64,000 nucleotides of DNA from Dryobates pubescens (taxonomy: Eukaryota; Chordata; Aves; Piciformes; Picidae), in assembly GCF_014839835.1 (NCBI RefSeq), contig NC_071646.1, positions 3,720,001 to 3,784,000 of the forward strand, given 5' to 3'. The position numbers and the translations under genes were made by a program. The notes beneath the pieces were generated by a model. It made no database searches, was not told the DNA's origin, and saw nothing but the letters and a program-made list of their open reading frames with translations. Position 1 is the stretch's first letter. Every line of letters begins with the position of its first letter. This document shows, piece by piece, positions 43,905 through 54,413 of the stretch.

Positions 43905-46756
43905 ATGGGAGGTGCTTTCACAAGAGCAACTGCAGGTATTTGCTTCTTGAAGAGACTTCTCTTAGCTTCTTGACTTAAAGCCTGAGAAAGGACTGCTGAG
44001 GGGGTGGCTCAGCACAAGAAGTGTGGGGCTGGGGAAGAGCTGCACAGCTGTGACCCATGGGACACATCTGGTGTGTGCTCTTGCAGCCTCTGTGCCGTCT
44101 CTTGCTTGTGGAGAAAGTCAGCAGGTTTGAAACCCAGGTTCTGATGGATGTTTTGGTGCTTGTTGTTGTTGTTTCTGCTCACTTCCAGCCCCACCAAGTC
44201 CCATTCCCACCACTACCCCTGCACCTGCCACTGTACCAGCCACTGTACCTGCCACTGCACACACCTCTGTGGTTGACCTAAGAGCTTCAGAAGCCAAGTG
44301 CTGGATTGATAAGTAAATATTCCACCTTTATTTCCTGGCTTCAAACACAGAGTTGCTCAGGGTGCAGACCCCTCCTGGAAGGGAGGAGCTCTGTGTAAAA
44401 CATTTTTATGTGCTGGGGGTTCAAAAGGTGCTTTAGGATTTCCCAGTGTGTGCCCTGGATGGTGAGACCACACCTGGAATGCTGTGTCCAGTCTGGGGCT
44501 CCCCAGTTCAAGAGAGGCAGGGATCTGCTGGAGAGAGTCCAACAGAGGGCTATGAGGGTGATGAAGGGTCCTGAACTTCTCTGCTCTGCAGAGAGACTGA
44601 GAGCCCTGGGGCTGTTTAGTCTGGAGGAGAGAAGGCTGAGAGGGGATCTGTCTATAACTACCTGAGGGGTGGGTGGCAAGGTGGAGATGCCAGGCTCTTT
44701 TCTGTGGTGCCCAGTGACAGGACAAGGAACAACAGGTACAAGCTGGAGCCCAGGAAGTTCCACCTCAGCATGAGGAGAAACTTCTTTAGTGTGAGGGTGC
44801 AGGAGCCCTGGAGCAGGCTGTCCAGAGAGGCTGCGGAGCCTCCTTCTCTGGAGACTTCCAACCCCCACCTGGATGTGTTCCTATGTGACCTGCCCTGGGT
44901 GATGCTGCTCTGGCAGGAGGGCTGGACTGGGTGATCTGTGGAGGTCCCTTCCAACCCCTCCCATTCTGTGATCCTGTGAGTTCACAGTGATGCTTATTGC
45001 AGATCCTGACCCTTCACCCCCTGGGGCTTGGGGCTCTTTCATAAAGTTAGAGCGCTGCTGGTTCTTCAACACCTCTGCTAAAACTGAGCCTTCTGACAAC
45101 ATCTCTGTGCTTTGACAGCCATGAAATACTCTACATATCCCTAGTCTTCCTCTCTGGCATCCTGTTGACTCTTCTGGTTTTTGCCATCATCTACCTCCTC
45201 AGAAAAAGTAAGTGACACAGCAGCAGGACCTCTCAGAGCTGGGGCAGGAGAGCTTAGCACCTGCTGCTGCACATCTTGGCGTGGATGGTGCAAGTCTCCA
45301 TGTTCTGCATCTGACAGGTCCTGGTTGGTTTGGGTTTTTATCTTTCCATCACTGACCACACAGAGTTCTCCCCACACTCACCCTCTTGCTCTCATCTTAG
45401 CCACTTCTGAGGGGTGGGCATGGACTTGGGGCCCCCTCCTGCTTAGGCTGCAGCTGCTCACTTTGCAGTGGTGGTCAGTGAGAGGCTTTAGAAGCCATGT
45501 GTAAGCCACACACTCTCTGGTGCTTCTCCATCACCCTGCCCTTGAGCCCCTCTTGCACTGCTGTCTCCCAGCAAGGTGCAGGCTGCTGAGCCTGGTGTCT
45601 CTTCTCCTTCCTTCCTAGAGTGTAAGAGGTCCCAGCAGGACTTACAAGAGCAAAATCCCTCCCAGACAGTGACTGAGGAATCTGCTAAGAACACCCAGGT
45701 AAAGGTCACAGTTTTTACTTCTCATACTTTCCAGAGAGCTTGTTGAGAAGGGTAAAGCTTGCTTTGGAGAGGAGCAAAGAGGTTTGCTCTTGCAAGACTC
45801 AAGTTATTAGCTGATGGTTTATTTGACTAAGACAAAGTGATTCCTGCAGTGCCTCCAAGGCTTCAGCTTGTGTTTGTAGTGGTCTCAGGAGGTATCTCAG
45901 AAGGTACCTGAGAGTAGGAGGCAAGATGCTCCTTCTGTCTCAGCACACTGCCCACATCTCAAGGATTCTGGGCCTTAGCTATCCCACTAATTGAGCAGCT
46001 AAGGGGAACATCTTTTTAAGGGGCAAGAATTTCTGCACTTTTGCTTCATCAAATTGGTTGTTTGGAAGCCCTTAATGCAGAGCTGACCCAGGACCCTGAG
46101 CTAAGACTAACATCCAGTCTGATCCAGCACAGTGTTTACTGATTTCCCCCATGGCAGGACAGGCTGTGACTATTTCTGGGGTGTAGTGTTGAGGAGAGGT
46201 GAAAAGCAGGAGATTCACTCTGAGCTGTGATGCTTGCTCACTCATGGAATCTCAGAGTGGCTCAGGTTGGAAGGGACCTCAGAGATCATCCACTCCAACC
46301 TCCCCACCCTGGGCAGGGACACCTCTCAACTACACTCAGCTGCCTCATCCAACCTGGCCCTGAACACCCCCAGGGAGGAGGCATCCACAGCCTCCCTGGG
46401 CAGCCTATTCCAGAGTCTCTCCAGCCTCCTACTGAAGAACTTCTTCCTCAGCTCCAGTCTAACCCTGCTCTGCCTCAGCTTCAAACCATTCCCCCTTGTC
46501 CTGTCCCTACACACCCTTATGAAAAGTCCCTCTGCAGCCATCCTTTAGGATCCCTTCAGCTGCTGGAGGGCAGCTCTAAGGTCCCCCCAGAGCCTTCTTT
46601 TCCCCAGGCTGAACACCCCCAGCTCCCTCAGCCTCTCCTCACAGCAGAGCTGCTCCAGCCCCTCTCTAATGTTTGTGGTTTCTTTCACATCCCCAGAGCG
46701 AGGTCACCTACACCTCCTTGGCCTTCCACCAGAGGCAGACACCAGTGGCTGTGTGA
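43905..46756 (+). CDS. C1orf162: C1orf162 homologue, one-pass membrane protein with ITIM-like tail
   Basis: Coding exons: 43905-43935, 44189-44312, 45119-45207, 45619-45698, 46697-46756 (384 bases, 127 residues; human 155). The start [10 protein letters not shown] matches the human MGG start and the 1-base splice phase fits. The ectodomain is short, without a cleavable signal peptide, and Thr/Pro-rich with a TVPATVPAT repeat, so probably O-glycosylated. NHEILY leads into a membrane helix ([20 protein letters not shown]) followed by basic KKCKR, then an acidic Gln/Ser tail ending in [16 protein letters not shown] fits the ITIM consensus (V/I/L-x-Y-x-x-L/V), and I recall ITIM-like tyrosines in the human tail. 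Position between ATP5PB and ADORA3 matches human 1p13.2. All four introns are GT-AG. The function is not established; an immune-cell role is inference. Exon 1 is the least certain part. Confidence 0.8.
44440..44982 (+). repeat. CR1 of divergent subfamily in C1orf162 intron 2
   Basis: A plus-oriented CR1 of about 540 bp (CTGGAATGCTGTGTCCAGTC to CACCTGGATGTGTTCCTATG and the terminus CCATTCTGTGATCCTGTGA). Same subfamily as the copy at 17265. Confidence 0.88.
45699..46242. other. C1orf162 intron 4, unique part
   Basis: About 540 bp of unique intron sequence before the CR1 copy; nothing recognised. Confidence 0.45.
46243..46670 (-). repeat. CR1 abutting the last C1orf162 exon
   Basis: An antisense CR1 of about 430 bp whose inner end (CAGAGCTGCTCCAGCCCCTC) is less than 30 bp from the exon 5 acceptor at 46697. 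The pyrimidine tract of that acceptor (GGTTTCTTTCACATCCCCAG) lies right at the repeat boundary. Confidence 0.88.
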
Positions 46757-47529
46757 TGATGAAGCTGCCAGCGAAATGCAGATGTTTGCACTTCCTGAAC
46801 ACCAAAAAGAGCTACCAGAAGTTTTTGTCAAGGTCTGGAGTGCCCTGAGTGCTGCCAGCGCTGCTGTGTGTCACACCAGCTCCTTTCCCCAAGGGAACCT
46901 CACATCTCCTGTTCCAAACTGCTGCCACCAGAGGTGGACAAACTGCTTTTCATACCAGTTCTTCCTCAGCTGTAGAAATCTGGATGAGTCCTTCCAAGGC
47001 ACTTGTGCTTTCCAGCTGGCTGGTTGCTCTTGCTTCACACTACCAAAGAGAACTGAAAACCATTCCTCTGCATCTGTTGATGTCTGCACCCTCATCTTGC
47101 CCTTTTCCTGGCATTGTAGCATTGGGTTGGTTTGGTTTTAATTGCCAACTGCTCTGGTTAGCAATTTCCTGCTTATTGATGTTATGAGAATGAAATATTT
47201 GAATGCAGATGCCTGCTCCCCTCACTGGGTCATCTGCAGGACATGTCCAAATTCCTGGAAGGGTTCCTTTGTGTGTTGCTGTCACCAAACAAAAGGGGGG
47301 AAAAAATCTTCCCTTTGTCATACCCTGGGGGTTGAGGACTCAGTTACCACCAGGGACTCAGTCTGAGCCACAGAGAAGCTTCTCTGCATGTTCCTGTGCC
47401 CACAGATGGGAGGTTGGTGGTCCAAGTACTGTGATCTCCACGTGTTGTTCAATGCTTCTCCTTGCAAAGCTGAATCAGAGCCAAGTTTCCTGCTGCTTCA
47501 GCCTGCTCAGAGCCCTCCTTGGGTCTGGT
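46757..47529. other. Downstream flank of C1orf162 homologue
   Basis: Presumably includes its 3' UTR. No canonical AATAAA or ATTAAA was found by eye, so the transcript end is unknown. No repeat recognised. Confidence 0.35.
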
Positions 47530-47672
47530 CACCAGAGAGTGTCAGGTAGAGAGAATTTGGGTTGCTCATCCTGGAGAAGAGAAGGCTGCAGGGAGGCTTT
47601 AGAGCTGCATTTCAACATCTGAAGGGGTCCTACAGAGAGGCTGGGGAGGGACTGTTTAGAAGGGCTCAGAGG
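47530..47672 (+). repeat. Internal CR1 fragment
   Basis: A plus-oriented CR1 piece of about 140 bp (GGGTTGCTCATCCTGGAGAA to CTGGGGAGGGACTGTTTAGA), lacking the 3' end. Confidence 0.75.
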
Positions 47673-47875
47673 AATGGCAGGGGCAGGACCAGGCTGCTCC
47701 AGGCTCCCGAGCGCCGCTGCTGCAGGCAGGGAGTCTGGCATGGGAGACGTCAGCGGAGTGGGAAGGGAGATGCCACCGGATGGCAGCACGAAGCCATGGA
47801 TGGGCACCCAGAGCCCGCTCGGCTTACCTGCGCTGCTGTGGTGTCCCGAAACACAGCTGAGCAGTGCCTCCACCT

Positions 47876-48366
47876 CTCCCGGCCCGTCCTGCCCTCCCTT
47901 TCCTTTCGCCCTTTTCTGTTCTTCCCTTCCTTTCCCCTTCCTTTCCCCTTCCTTTCCCCTTCCTTTCCCCTTCCTTTCCCCTTCCTTTCCCCTTCCTTTC
48001 CCCTTCCTTTCCCCTTCCTTTCCCCTTCCTTTCCCCTTCCTTTCCCCTTCCTTTCCCCTTCCTTTTCCCTTCCTTTTCCCTTCCCTTTCCCCTCCTTTCT
48101 CCTCCTTTCTCCTCCTTTTCTCTTTTTTCTTTTTATCCTTTCTCCCCCCCCTTTTTCCCTTTCCTTCCTTCCTTTTTTCTTTTCCTTTTTTTCATTTCTC
48201 CTTTCCCTTTCTTTTTTCTTTTCCATTCTTCCTTTTCCTTTCTTTTCCCTTTGTCTTTGTTTTCTCTTTTCCTTTCTTCCTTTAGCTTCCTTTCTCTTCC
48301 TCCCTTCCTTCTCCTTCCTTCCTTGCCTTCCCTTTTCCTTCTTTCCATTCCCATCCTTTCCCCCAT
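47876..48366. repeat. Polypyrimidine tract with 11-bp tandem array
   Basis: About 490 bp is almost pure C/T on the plus strand. From about 47926 to 48070 it is an 11-bp tandem array (unit CCTTCCTTTCC, about 13 copies), then it degenerates into CCTTT/CTTTT-rich simple sequence. Long frames on both strands here are artefacts of the repeat. Mirror-symmetric homopurine-homopyrimidine DNA of this kind can form triplex (H-DNA). Confidence 0.95.
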
Positions 48367-48984
48367 AACACTGATACTCTGCTGTCTGACAGCAACTAAG
48401 GAGGTCTGAAGATTGCCCTGACTTGCACAAATGTGACTTCACCACACCAACAACTTCCCTTCTGCCTTAGCTTCTGGGTCAGAAGTGCAAGAGGAGATGA
48501 CTCACCACAGCTTTCCCCCCAAGAGCAGCTCTGAAGCTGGGTTCTTGTGTAGATGTTTCCTCACTCTGCACTGTACTGAGCCTTAGCAGAACCATTCCAG
48601 GTGCTTTGTGAAACCCTGCTAGCCACAGGCAGCGATATGGTGTCTGCCTGGAGAGCTGTGTGGTACAGCCCTGGGAGATGGGGGGGGGTGACAGGGAACC
48701 TCTGTTTGTTGTGTGGCTGCTAACGAGTCCCAGACTCATCCCAGAGCGTCTCTGTCTCTCCCTTCCCCATGCCAAGGGCTCTGTACAATCTCTCAATGGT
48801 AGCCATCAGCCAACTCTTTGTTTCACAGACAGACAGAGGAATTTGGGACAACTTGATCTGCTAACCAGAGTAGAGAAGGGGTTGTGTGTCCTCTTTGGCT
48901 GTGCTGGCTCTCTCATTTTCACTGTCTCAGGAGGTTTCTGCTGGAGGTGCTTGTACTTGTGGTCACCCCACAGAAAGAGTGGGC
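48367..48984. other. Intergenic, nothing recognised
   Basis: Unique sequence of about 620 bp right of the polypyrimidine tract, with a G run near 48680-48689; no exon or repeat identified. Confidence 0.4.
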
Positions 48985-49140
48985 AGAGATTGGAACAGGC
49001 TGGACTCCCCAGCCCTGGAGGTGCTCAGAACACCTGTGGCCATGGCACTCCAGGACACGGTTTAGTGGCCGTGGTGGTGGTAGGCTGGTGGTTGAACTCG
49101 ATGCTCTTAGAGTGCTTTTCCAACCACAGGATTCTGTGAC
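48985..49140 (+). repeat. Short CR1 tail
   Basis: A plus-oriented CR1 3' end of about 155 bp of the subfamily with GGTTTAGTGGCCGTGGTGGT and CTCTTAGAGTGCTTTTCCAA. Confidence 0.82.
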
Positions 49141-50199
49141 AAGCTTTCACATCAGGAACCTGCAAGGAGTTTGCCCTGGGTGTGGAAAAGTCCAGCACAA
49201 ATTGCCCATCCCTGGCAGGGTGGGTGGAGGTGGCTCGTGGCTTAAATGGTGCTCTGAAGGATGCATGGGCAGCGGTGGCCTGAGATGGTCCCTGGCATTT
49301 TGGGACTTGCCATCTGGTTGCAATGTTAAAAGGGATGGATTTTCAGAGCTACAGCCACGGTGCTGACGTGACTGTCAGGCTGCATCTCCCTCAGCCGGCA
49401 ATGAGTCAGCTCTCACAAGGGACCTAAATGCTTTGCTCTCCCTGAGGGGTGTTTGTACACACGTGGACTGGTGGCATGTGCCTTCACCCATCCTCACTTC
49501 TAGCTCCAGCACCCTGCAGCCTGTTTGCTCTCTGCCTGGGACTAAACACCACAACTATTTCCAGAGCAACTGCTAGAAGCAAGAACCAGGGACCTAGACC
49601 TGCAGGGAGGTTTCCCAGCCAGTCCCACCACTGGCAGATGAATTCTCCTTGATGAATTCTCTCTCTCTAGAGAAAAAAATTTCCTGCTCTTCAGGTGGGA
49701 TCTGGTTTTGGGTTTTATTGTCTGAAAGCAATTGGTTCTACCAACTGATAGTGAGAGATCCTGGAGCAAAATTCTGCTGTCCTTCTGCAGTGACTTCCTT
49801 TGCTGGCCTCTTATTAATAGAGCTGAGCTATGTAAGAGGGCAGGACTTTGGCTTGTGGCACAGCTTACATCAGATAATAAACTGAGATGTCTGACCTCAG
49901 CTAGAGAAGCAGATGCCAAGGCTATCTGAGATAACTCCCAGAATGGTGCACTCCCTCTTCTGCTTTTCCTAGCCCACTCCTGTTACTAAAAGATGGAGAA
50001 AAAAAAGACCCTGGCCTCTTTTCTCTTTTGACCTCTTTTGAGCTTGACCCACGTTCCCCAAAACCCACCTGGGTGAGCTGTGTCCTGTGCTGTCCTGGTG
50101 AGGATACCAGCTAACCCAGCATGGAGAGCTCATGCTTGCTTTGGGTAATGTGGGAAATGAGCAGGCTGAGCTGACAGAAAATCCATCTGATATTTATTA
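49141..50199. other. Intergenic downstream of ADORA3
   Basis: Unique sequence; no exon recognised. A minus-strand AATAAA (TTTATT at 50193-50198) at its right edge is a candidate ADORA3 poly(A) signal. Confidence 0.4.
50193..50198 (-). terminator. Candidate ADORA3 poly(A) signal
   Basis: AATAAA on the minus strand, about 480 bases after the ADORA3 stop codon. If used, the 3' UTR would contain the CR1 ORF2 fragment at 50200-50545 in antisense. Confidence 0.4.
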
Positions 50200-50545
50200 T
50201 GATATGTCCAGGTGGAGATGGGTGCCAAGTGGTGTCCCTCAAGGGTCTGGCCTGGGAGCAGTGCTGTCACTATCTTCATCAACGATCTTGACAGAGAGAC
50301 TGAGGCACCAGCAGCAAGTCTGCAGGTGATACCAAGCTGAGCGGTGTGGTTGATAAGTCTGAAGGACAGGAGGGCATCCAGAGGGACCTGCAGAGGTGGG
50401 TTGAGGAGAATCTCACGAGGCTGAATAAGGCAAAGTGCAAGGTCCTGCACCCTAGGTCAGGGCAACCCCTGACATCAGTCCAGGCTGGGGGGTGATGAGA
50501 TTGAGGACATCCCTGCAGGGAAGGACTTGAGGATCCTGCCCTTGT
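50200..50545 (+). repeat. CR1 ORF2 (reverse transcriptase) fragment
   Basis: A plus-oriented internal CR1 piece. Decayed but recognisable coding matches the end of the RT palm region (GVPQGSGLGAV, IFINDLD, ATP-rich KLSGVV-type stretch) and the following KAKCKVLHP region. It lacks the CR1 3' end, so it is an internal remnant, lying next to the ADORA3 stop codon and antisense to that gene. Confidence 0.8.
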
Positions 50546-50680
50546 CACAAAAGAGTTGGTGCAAGAGGGGAAGGCACTGAAGCAGAACAGATGCTTCCCT
50601 GTGAGCTTCTAACAAAGCAAAGAGCTTCATCAATGGGCTGGCAGCTCCTGGCAGGTCAGAGCTTGTTTCTGGTTAACAAC

Positions 50681-53061
50681 TTAGTTTGTTGATTGCTCTG
50701 TAAGAACTGGGGCTGGTTTTCTGCACAGAACATAGGTCCTTAAAATGAGGAGGTACGTGGCTTTGAACTTCTTGATCTTGCAAGCATAGACAATGGGGTT
50801 CATGGCAGAGTTGGCATGGGACAGCAGGATTGCCACGTACACCACAGAGGGGGGGATCTGGCTCCTGGGCTTAAAATAGGAAATGCAGTTTAGGATGAAG
50901 AGAGGCAACCAGGATACTGCAAATAGGAAGAGGATAAGTGCCAGAGATTTGGCTATCTTGAACTCCTGGCCATAAAACCCTCCTGCCCCTCTCCCCTTGC
51001 TTGTACTTTGGCTTAGCTTTGTCCGGACGATGTAGAAGATGCTGGCGTACAGGGCACACATGGTGAGCAGAGGGACCACGATGCATGTGAAGAAGCAAAA
51101 GAAGACCATGTAGTCCTCCCTCATCACAGAGGTGAACTCACACCTGAAGAAGTCAGAACTTCTGGATTCTGCCTTGTTCCACCCAAACATGGGGACGAAT
51201 GCCACCAGCAGGGACACAGACCAGCACGAACCCAGCGCCCACCAAATTCTTCTCCGTGTAGTGACTGCTTTGTATCTGTGGGGGGAGCAAACCCAGGTGG
51301 GGTTAAACAGAAGTGTCAAAAACACTGAGAGATGGTCTCAAGAAAGCTGGCTCAGTGTTCAAATGCTGCAGGTTCATTGTCACAGAATGATGCAGTCACT
51401 TTTCTTCTGGGGGGAGGAGGGGAACCAAACCTTGTTTTGAGACAAGCCCTAACTCTTCATTTGTACTCATAAGCAGAACTAAGTTAACTTCCACTGGTCA
51501 TAATCAGGTGCCTTCAGCTACCCAAGCAACAAGATGAGAGGAAATGGCCTGAAGATGTGTCAGGGGAGGTTTAGGTTGGCAATTAGGAACAACTTCTTGA
51601 CTGCAAGGGTGGTCAGGCTGCCCAGGGAGGTGGTGGAGTCTCCTGAACCCCTCCAGGGCTGGTAATGCATAGCCATGGCAATTGGGGCTATGGTTTAGTG
51701 GCCATGGTGGTTGGGTTGGTGGTTGGGCTGGGTGATCTTAGAGGGCTTTTCCAACCCAAACAATTCTGTGATTCCAGTCTGTCCCTTGTTTCATTATCAT
51801 CTTAGTGCTTCTCTTCCCTAGGTGTTGCTTATCACCTGTCAGCACTCCTGCCTTACCTCTCAGCTGCCTTGGCTGTGCCTCACTCTTCACATTTGGTTTA
51901 TGCCATTTGTAGGACCAACCTGTTCTTATCAATCCTTTCCCCACTCTAAATGTGGCTTCTTCCCTGCTTGAGGCTATGCTCTGCATTGCTACCATTCAAA
52001 TATCGAAGATGAATGGCTTAAGCTAGCCCTTAAGCCTGGAGGCTCTTTTGTCTTTGCAGCACTGAACACTAAAAAGGGATTTGTTTAAAAGCCTCAGAGA
52101 CCCAGAGGAATCCATCCTGCAGACACCCAAAGAGCTTCAGAACTCAGCTGGTTCACTACAGGCTCATCCAGGCTCTGCCCAGCAGGAGCACTGAGATGCT
52201 GACCCTGCACAGTCACCCCCGAGGGCTGCCCAGGCTGCACTCTTGGCTGCAGGGAGTGGCTCCTGCTCTGCAAAGCTCAGCTCAGGTGGGCTTCCAGGCA
52301 CAGGAACCTTCTCCTCTTAAAGCAAATACTTCTTAGAAATGGCAACCAGCACCAGAACAAGAGGACATAGTCTCAAGCTGTGCCAGGGGAGGTTTAGGCT
52401 GGAGGTGAGGAGAAAGTTCTTGCCAGAAAGAGTAATTGGCCACTGGGATGTGCTGCCCAGGGAGGTGGTGGAGTCCCTGTGTTCAAGAGGGGATTGGATG
52501 TGGCACTTGAAGCCATGGGTTAGTTAGTCATGTTGGGTGACAGGTTGGACTTGATGATCTCTGAGGTCTTTTCCAACCTTGCTGATTCTATGATTCTGTG
52601 AAAAGGGTCAAGGGAAGGAGGAGAGAGGAGGTGGCAGCCGTGGGGCAGAGCCTGGGCAGGGGAGAGCTGGCAGGAGTGGGGCAGAGGGGCCGGCGGTGGC
52701 CCTGTGCTCACCTGGTTGTCAGCTTCACTCGCAGGTACCTGTCGATGGCGATGGCCAGCAGGGAGAGCACAGAGGCTATGGTGAACAGCACCATCAGGCA
52801 GCACATGAGCAGGCAGGTGTGGAAGCGGACAGCGATGCCCAGGCTCACCACGACGGCCAGGGGGATGACGACGACCCCCACGGCGATGTCAGCCAGCACC
52901 AGGGAGACGATGAAGTGCAGGGTTGGGTTCTGGAACCCCGAGTTCAGCTTCACCACCCAGATGACCAGGATGTTGCCCAGAGTGGCAAACAAAGCAACCA
53001 AGCCCTCGGCACCGATGTAAACCCTGTCCAGGGTGCCCAGCAGCAGGCTGGCGTTTGGCAT
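50681..53061 (-). CDS. ADORA3: Adenosine A3 receptor
   Basis: A class A GPCR for adenosine at the plasma membrane, coupling mainly to Gi. Coding exons in gene order: 53061-52712 and 51275-50681 (945 bases, 314 residues; human 318). Exon 1 has [10 protein letters not shown] with an N-glycosylation sequon at Asn3, TM1-TM3, and the DRY motif in [14 protein letters not shown]. The intron splits the codon after [10 protein letters not shown], the usual adenosine-receptor position. Exon 2 carries [21 protein letters not shown], the ECL2 cysteine (RCEF), TM6 with [13 protein letters not shown] and TM7 with [23 protein letters not shown], rather than the CWLP of A1/A2 receptors, points to A3. The C-tail LRTYVLCRK has a likely palmitoylated cysteine. 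It lies next to C1orf162, as in human. The 1.4-kb intron holds two CR1 copies. Confidence 0.97.
51533..51778 (+). repeat. CR1 tail in ADORA3 intron
   Basis: A CR1 3' portion on the plus strand, antisense to ADORA3, about 245 bp, of the subfamily with GGTTTAGTGGCCATGGTGGT. Confidence 0.85.
51779..52336. other. ADORA3 intron, unique part
   Basis: About 560 bp of unique intron sequence between two CR1 copies; nothing recognised. Confidence 0.45.
52337..52602 (+). repeat. CR1 tail near ADORA3 exon 1 donor
   Basis: A plus-oriented CR1 3' portion of about 265 bp with an intact terminus (TGATTCTATGATTCTGTGA), antisense to ADORA3 and about 110 bp inside the intron from exon 1. Confidence 0.88.
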
Positions 53062-53659
53062 GGCCGGTTGCTGGAGGCGCTTTCACCTCGGCTTGAGCTG
53101 CAGAAGGACCAAGGGAGTCAGTGACTGTGTGTGGGATCTGTCCTCACTGTCTGGTGCTCAGAAGTTCCAGTGACTCTCCAGCATGCAAACCTCTCCTTGG
53201 TATTTCGTGCCCTTGGCACCTGAGCTGCTGCCTTTCCAGAGGGCTGCAAGGACCTCAGCATGCAGCAAAGGGTTCCTGAAGCTCACAGCAGCCCTTCAGC
53301 TGCCAGGTACCAGCGAAGTACTTTGGAAAGCTATTTTTAAGGACAGAAGTAGCAAAGCTGGCAGGAGTCTGCTTAGCAGCAGCCTATGAATATCTAAATA
53401 TTAGATCTGCTTCCTCTTCCAAGCCACAGTTTTAGAAGTGAGAGAACAGTAACCAGAATTGGCTGTGTGTGGTGGCTACTTATCAGGGTAGGTAATCGCC
53501 CTGCAGCCACCATAGGAAATGAGGCAGTTCAGGGCACATGAGAAGTTGGTTTGTTAAACTCCAAAGCTTGATTGAATTCAGCTAAGGCTCTGGGATGGCC
53601 CAAAAAATGCCTTTGGACTTTTCTCAGTCTGACAAGAACACTTGCAAGTGACATTTATA
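53062..53659. other. ADORA3 upstream region
   Basis: This should hold the ADORA3 5' UTR and promoter. No TATA box or CpG island is obvious; the sequence near 53330-53420 is AT-rich. Nothing more could be supported. Confidence 0.35.
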
Positions 53660-53842
53660 GATTCACAGGTTGTATTGGGTTGGAAGGGACCCTAAAGGTC
53701 ATCCTGTCCAACCCCTCTGTAGTCAGCAGGGACAGCTCCAACTAGATCAGGGTGCCCAGGGCTTCACCAAGTCTGATCTTGGATGTCTCCAGGGACAAGG
53801 CTTCAACCACATCCCTGGGCAACCTGGGCAGTGAGAACCTTC
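53660..53842 (-). repeat. CR1 tail, left arm of inverted pair
   Basis: A minus-oriented CR1 3' end of about 180 bp (TTGGGTTGGAAGGGACCCTA to CATCCCTGGGCAACCTGGGC). Confidence 0.85.
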
Positions 53843-53904
53843 ATATTTCTGCTAGAAACCAATACGATGCCCAACCAAGACCTGCTCAGACAGCTGAATG
53901 CTTT

Positions 53905-54413
53905 GTTTATGGAAGTCTGGAGCCCCTATTACAAGAGGGATCTGGAGGTGCTGGAAGGTGTCCAGAGAAGGGCCAGGAGGATGAGCAGAGGGCTGGAGCA
54001 CCTCTCCTGTGAGGACAGACTGAAAGAGTTGGGGCTGTGCAGTCTGGAGAAGACGAGGCTCCCAGGAGACCTCATTGTGGCCTTCCAGTATCTGAAGGGG
54101 GCTACAAGAAGGCTGGGGAGGGACTGCTCAGGATCTCAGGGAGTGATAGGACTAGGGGGAATGGAATGAAGCTGGAGGTGGGGAGATTGAGGCTGGAGGG
54201 GAGGAGGAAGTTCTTCCCCATGAGAGTGGTGAAGCCCTAGACTGGGTTGTCCAGGGAGGTGGTTGAGGCCCCAACCCTGGAGGTGTTTAAGCCCAGGCTG
54301 GATGAGGCTCTGGCCAGGCTGATCTAGTGTGAGGTGTCCCTGCCCATAGCAGGGGGGTTGGAACTAGATGATCCTTGTGGTCCCTTCCAGCCCTGGCTGA
54401 TGCTATGGTAAGT
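53905..54413 (+). repeat. CR1 copy, right arm of inverted pair
   Basis: A plus-oriented CR1 of about 510 bp from the CCTATTACAAGAGGGATCTG block to the tail CCTGGCTGATGCTATGG. It faces away from the minus-oriented copy 60 bp to its left. Confidence 0.88.

Noticed and set aside
46227-47141. A 304-codon plus-strand frame across the last C1orf162 exon.
   Set aside because: It begins in an antisense CR1 and reads the C1orf162 exon in the wrong frame.
47562-48445. Long frames rich in PFPFLS or KGKGRE over the polypyrimidine tract.
   Set aside because: Simple-sequence DNA keeps frames open in several phases; no coding signal outside the repeat.
50200-50545. An endogenous retroviral reverse transcriptase.
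   Set aside because: The peptides match CR1 LINE ORF2, no LTR or other viral part is seen, and CR1 is abundant around it.
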